From contig SJRY01000188.1 of the NCBI GenBank assembly GCA_011319805.1, forward strand, positions 1 through 64,000: a stretch of 64,000 nucleotides of DNA. Reading direction: 5' to 3'. Under the pieces are notes generated by a model that saw nothing but the letters and a program-made list of their open reading frames with translations, did not search any database and was not told where the DNA came from. The DNA comes from Macrocybe gigantea (taxonomy: Eukaryota > Basidiomycota > Agaricomycetes > Agaricales > Callistosporiaceae). Positions 59,752 through 64,000 of the stretch are shown piece by piece. Position 1 is the stretch's first letter, and the number at the start of each line of letters is the position of its first letter. The position numbers were made by a program, and so were the translations under genes.

Positions 59752-61589
59752 ATGGCTGAAAATAAGCCCTCCGTTAGTTCCCTGGCACGCCGCATTCATG
59801 GGTGGTCATGGCAAGCCGTGAGTCTGCGCTGCTATATTTCCAGATAACGTTGCTGATTTTCCTCAAGTTTCCTATCGGCATGGGGACTGGAGCCGTCTAC
59901 GTGACGCTCTCGGGCATAAAGGAGCACTCACACGTCCTCGTCAAAGTGGAAGTGTTATTCTATTTCCTCAACATCGCTATCTTCCTCCTCAACTCGACGA
60001 CGCTACTCCTTCAAGCTATTCGTGAGTATATTGAATTCGTATGCTTCATTTATTTACATCCTGCATTTGTGTAGTCTATCCCCGGCAGGCATGGAGGTTG
60101 TTGCAACATCCAGTGAAGGGCATCTTCGTCCCTTTGATTGTCAGTACGGCGCTTCAAATCGAAGTCATTATACACTGACTTGCCAACAGGTCTTGTCGTT
60201 TGCGACGATCTTGATTGGGACTATCAATTATGCTATTCCAGCTGGGCTCGTTCGGCCGAACCTTATATACGTTCTTTATTGGTTTGTGTTTCCAGGTTCT
60301 CATGGTGAACGAGTTCATTAATTTCATTGCGCAGGGTGTATATAACTTTTGCGATCGTGACGTGCTTCCCGATGATGATGATCTGGTTTAACCAGCCGCA
60401 TGACCTGAAAGAGTTTACGCCAGCATATGCATTCTTGGTGAGCCATTTATTCACCGACTGAACTCCCATGACGTTGATCACCGACATTAGATCTTCCCGA
60501 TGGTATGCTTTCCGTGGGCGCTTAAATAGATGTTATATGAATCTTTTTTTAGATGCTTGTTGGCGTCGTCGCTTTCAACGTGTTGAGAGTTCTTGACCCT
60601 AGCGACACCCGGGCCGTCGGAGTTCTTCTGACCGGCTACTTCTTCCAAGGTATCTATCTGCACATTCATTCCTTGCGCTGGCATAGTTTAAGATGGTTCA
60701 AGGTCTTGGGTTTTTCATGACTTTCTTCTATATCGCTATCTATGTCATTCGGTGAGCTCCTTCATACGTTTCTCCTCGCCCACATGCTAAATAGGTCCAC
60801 CCTTGCAGGGTTATGACTGTGAGAAATGTGCTGGGCAGCTATCGTCCGTAATCTAATCTCGACTTCTAGACCGGTTTTTTAGAAGGCCACCAAGCCAATG
60901 GGGCGTTCGTCGCCTGCGGGCCCCCTGGATTCACTGCGTTGGCCTTGATCAACCTAGGCGACAAAGCGCGACCAATGTAAGTTGCGTCCTCGCACCGTGC
61001 AATCCTTATGCTAAAACTCGTTTCTTGCATTATAGTTTATCACATCATAGACTTGTGTCTCCGCTTGCTGGGGAAATATGGTACGCTGGAAGTGTGATGT
61101 CTGCGGTCCTTCTTTTCGGTCTCGCCGTGTTTTTCTTCGTTTTTGGCGCTCTTCCATACTGGTTCAAGCTCCATAAGCATCTTCATGAGATCCTGGGGTG
61201 TAAGTAGTGATCTGCGGCCTCTTCATTCAGTACTTTCTCACTTTATTCGTCGCCAATAGGCTGGGCGTTAACCTTCCCAAACGGCACGTATTTATATTCA
61301 ATCTCTTCGATGGTCTCGCTTAATTTCAATTTTGTTATTGCCCCCCGCAGTCGGCTGGATCTCTACGCTGCGCCTGCTTGGTGATATCTTCCACATCCGC
61401 GGTTTCCGCGTCGTCCACATCATCATGGCCGTCCTCATGTGCATCACCTGGATTATCCTATTCGCTCTCACCGCCGTAGCATTCTGGAAGGGTCTCATCT
61501 TCCGGTCGAAGGAGGAAGAGGTGTTGAGCGATTCGGATTCTTCCATCTTCACGTTTAAACAGCGCTCTACTGCGCGTTCGATGGCATGA
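59752..61589 (+). CDS. SLAC1/TehA/SSU1-type anion or sulfite exporter
   Basis: Polytopic transporter of the TDT superfamily, which includes yeast sulfite pump Ssu1, malate permease Mae1 and plant SLAC1. ATG at 59752 gives MAENKPSVSSLARRIHGWSW. The family hallmark FPIGMGTGAVYVTLSG follows an intron. Membrane segments: VLFYFLNIAIFLLNSTTLL, VLSFATILIGTINYAIPAGL, VYITFAIVTCFPMMMIW, MLVGVVAFNVLRVLDP, FFMTFFYIAIYVIR. Then GHQANGAFVACGPPGFTAL, SVMSAVLLFGLAVFFFVFGA, a WALTFPNGTY motif typical of the family, VVHIIMAVLMCITWIILF and an acidic/Ser-rich tail ending RSTARSMA. About 13 exons, including microexons of 12 nt (60491–60502) and 10 nt (60809–60818). A one-base discrepancy may exist at the donor near 61314. 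The transported anion is not determined. Confidence 0.85.
60491..60502 (+). other. 12-nt microexon of the anion exporter
   Basis: ATCTTCCCGATG lies between acceptor CGACATTAG and donor GTATGC and encodes IFPM, giving AYAFLIFPMMLVGVVAF. The four residues match the hydrophobic register of the segment; skipping would keep frame but lose them. Confidence 0.75.
60809..60818 (+). other. 10-nt microexon of the anion exporter
   Basis: GGTTATGACT lies between acceptor CCTTGCAG and donor GTGAGA. It completes a split Arg codon and encodes VMT, giving YVIRVMTTGFLEGHQ. Its length of 10 makes inclusion necessary for the reading frame. Confidence 0.75.
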
Positions 61590-61887
61590 GCAGTCGTCGC
61601 TGTGAATAAGCGGATCACCTCAAAAGTGCGATGGAATGCTCGTTAGATTTTTTATTATATTAGTTGTTTAATACGGTACACTCGCCCTTCCGTTCACGTT
61701 TCATGTTTATACCAGGCTTGACACACTTCGTGATGGCTTTAGCATTCAATGGGTTCCTCGCATCGTAGATAGACTAGTTATAGTTCACCATGGAGTTCAC
61801 TAGACCGTTCATAGATTGCAATTGGAAGGGATTATGTACTACACGTAGTTATCTGAACATCGCTGTTTGTCACACTGTTAGACATCT
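61590..61887. other. Intergenic, no gene seen
   Basis: Convergent 3' flanks of the anion exporter and the NF-X1/FAP1 gene; AT-rich near 61645–61680. Confidence 0.5.
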
Positions 61888-64000
61888 CTATACATCGTCT
61901 TCCCAATTGTCTGGAACTGCATCATGCCCTGCTTCCGCAGGGTGAAGCGTGCTCGAAGCAGGTCGCACAGGTGTCAGTGGGCGTGCCGGGCTTGAGCTCT
62001 GCGGCGCGTCGAGATACGACCTCGGCCCGGTAGTGGGTTGAGGTGTCGCAGGCTTCGACGGAGGCTTCGCAACAACCGAAGTCCAGTCGCGATTCGGCGT
62101 AGCAAGAGATGGAACTGGCGATGCGATCCCAGAAGGCTTTGTAGACGTGAATGACGACGCCGAATTGCCCGCTCGCCAGGCGCTGGTGCTGGCGGGATTG
62201 GGATTACGAAGATCAGCGAGCTTGCCTAGGTTGGGTCCGGTGGGCATCGACGACGCGATCGTCGCTGAGAGCAAAGGTACTGGGATGCGGGTGTCTAAGC
62301 GACGAATGAGGCCCACGCTGATGCGAAAATCCAGTCAGACGAGCGGCCAGGGACGAACAGGAACAAACGTACCTCCTGTAGGGCTCTTGGTCTAGCATCT
62401 GCGTATCCATTCGATAGACGGCGGCGAGCTGGAAAGGCAACCCTCAGCCGTCCAAATCAGACTGGTACGGAGAGTAAAGCACGACTCACGCTGCCCACAA
62501 ACTTCCTCCTTTCGATGGGCATGGGCGGCAAGACTTGTTTCTTTTTGTCTGAGGCGACGAATCTGACAGGTAACAGCACGGTCAAACGTCAGATATTCGG
62601 ACACAAATAGTGAGGAACATACTCAGCAAGCGCCTTCTCGACGATAGCCAAAAATTTGACGTTCGCCTTTGCAAACGCAACGAGTTCATGGTGATAAGTG
62701 GCCGACATGACCTTGTCCCTCGACTCTTTGGTGATGCCCAGCGCGTCCGCCAGCTTCGCGTTGCGCTTCTCTATCTCGCAGTCCCTGTTGCATTTCGGTG
62801 GAGTGCGCTGGGAGGCTAGGCCCTGTTTGTTTGAAGTGCACTTGCCGCATTGCACGGACTGGCGCAGGCGGCCACAGTTGCAGGACAGGACGATGATGGC
62901 CTGGCATGGCGAGTCCTCGGAACAGGATGCTGGCGCATGGCAGGGAAATGGACATGTGTGATGGTCAGGCAAGCTGAGGAGGTTCAAAATGTGATGAGAG
63001 AAATAGCAATTATGATTTGCATCTGACACGGACCAGAGCTTGCGGTACTTGCCACAAGGAGCTGTACAGCTTCCGCATTCCCCGGAATGACACAGGCGTT
63101 CGCAGTGGTGAAATCCACAGGACATCAACCTATCAACAAGTGCGAAGGAAGGTCACTCAACCGGATCAGCAGAACGATCGAAGCAGCACCTACTTTCCAC
63201 AAACCGTCCCACACGACACCTTTTCATTCTCCAAGGAGCACCTCTGGTTGATCATCTCCTTCTTGCCACAAGCGCATCGCTTCGTGGTCAAGAACGGACA
63301 CGGCGGACACGGCACAGGATCTTCGTGGCACGTATGCGGAGCGAGGGGATGGCCGCAGGGCGGCGGAGGACGAGGACATGGATGCGGACATTTGATGCGC
63401 GTGCCGCATGGAATTGGAGGATCGACAATCGTTCGACCACAAAAACATACCATCTGTTGATAGACGCATAAGTATCACATAAACTCAATGTTGTGAGGCG
63501 ACTTCAATCTACGCACCTCTTCAAACGAACTCCGTAAGCAAGGCGGACAGGGGCCTCTATGATCCCTCTCCTCGCAGTGATGGTTTCCACAAGCCAAAAG
63601 CTTATTGCAAACGAGATCGCACTCGTGCAGCCCGCCGCGCTCCTCCCCGATTCCATCAGTTGTACTCGTCTGATCGCGCCTCTTCCCCTTCTTCCCCGTC
63701 GAGGACGCCAGGGACGCGAGGGGGCAACAGAGCCGTCTGCACTCGTGCTTGCCACAGGCGCGCAGCGCGGTGCACGGCTTCGTGCACAGGACCTCCTCGG
63801 TGTTGCTCGCGAACTCGTGGCAGGGGACGGTCTTGGTCGTGCTTCCGCATCGACACGGCCGTATGACGGGAACCATACATGGAGGACAATCCCCCGTATG
63901 ACACTTGGCGGCGCAGGGATGCTCACATCCTAGGCGCACTTTGCCGCAGATGGAACCACAGGTCGGGATCGGAGACGTACAGTGCGATCGTGCAGGAAGA
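61888..64000 (-). CDS. NF-X1-type zinc-finger protein (FAP1/NFX1 family), 5' truncated
   Basis: Partial gene that runs past the window end; the N-terminal RING region lies outside. Visible are repeated NF-X1 zinc fingers: LGCEHPCAAKCHTGDCPPC, CGKHECRRLCC, ECDLVCNKLLACGNHHC, RIKCPHPCPRPPPPCGHPL, CACGKKEMINQRC, MSCGFHHCERLCHSGECGSC, HTCPFPCHAPASCSEDSP, NCGRLRQSVQCGKC. Then IEKRNAKLADALGI and an R3H-like domain (ERRKFVGSLAAVYRMDTQ, YRSVGLIRRLDTR), and a Pro/Ser/Thr-rich tail ending NWEDDV. In typical R3H domains the residue after the first RxxFV is His; here it is Gly, at an exon border. Yeast Fap1 binds FKBP12 and human NFX1 is a transcription factor with E3 features; the role here is inferred from family. 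The frame continues open to position 64000. Confidence 0.88.

Noticed and set aside
1..64000. tRNA genes
   Set aside because: I looked for B-box-like GGTTCGA contexts. The few hits (for example near 52604 and 57026) lie in coding exons and no cloverleaf could be drawn.

Overview
This is a gene-dense piece of a filamentous fungal genome, almost certainly an agaricomycete (mushroom-forming basidiomycete). Most genes are broken by many short GT–AG introns of about 40–75 nt. The gene content fits that assignment: FunK1 fungal protein kinases, an NRPS-like A–T–R enzyme, a DUF7137 protein, fimbrin, Pex13, a bestrophin-like pair and an NF-X1/FAP1 zinc-finger protein. I saw no prokaryotic operons, tRNAs, rRNAs, CRISPR arrays or intact transposons.

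Layout. 0–2.5 kb: no supported gene. 2.5–5.4 kb: FunK1 copy A (minus), frameshifted in the kinase core. 6.4–7.2 kb: acidic hypothetical protein. 7.8–14.7 kb: two tandem bestrophin-like anion channel genes (minus). 15.9–18.3 kb: fimbrin (minus). 20.2–24.6 kb: adenylation–carrier–reductase enzyme (plus). 25.5–26.1 kb: DUF7137-type protein (minus), divergent from a long disordered protein at 26.5–30.7 kb. 31.9–34.8 kb: MFS transporter (plus). 35.0–38.1 kb: head-to-head pair of related cysteine-rich secreted proteins. 39.1–40.3 kb: Pex13, intronless. 40.7–46.2 kb: FunK1 copies B (broken) and C (intact), both minus. 48.0–49.2 kb: DUF1275 membrane protein. 50.5–51.8 kb: six-hairpin glycosidase. 51.9–56.4 kb: two tandem purine/cytosine permeases (minus). 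56.8–58.7 kb: YAP1-binding/glomulin-type protein (minus). 59.8–61.6 kb: SLAC1/TehA/SSU1-type anion exporter (plus). 61.9–64.0 kb: NF-X1/FAP1 protein (minus), running off the window.

The genes do not form one pathway. The window mixes conserved housekeeping genes (fimbrin, Pex13, FAP1, glomulin-type) with local duplications (FunK1, bestrophin, permease, secreted protein). The NRPS-like enzyme and the MFS transporter, 7 kb apart, are the only hint of specialised metabolism, and no tailoring enzymes sit between them.

Two patterns matter when using this annotation. First, many otherwise conserved genes need one missing base restored to keep frame. Nearly all these lesions are in the same direction, which points to residual deletion errors in the consensus and makes every pseudogene call provisional. 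Second, several genes need 8–16 nt microexons that ordinary gene predictors usually miss; they were recovered here from reading frame, splice signals and paralogue comparison.
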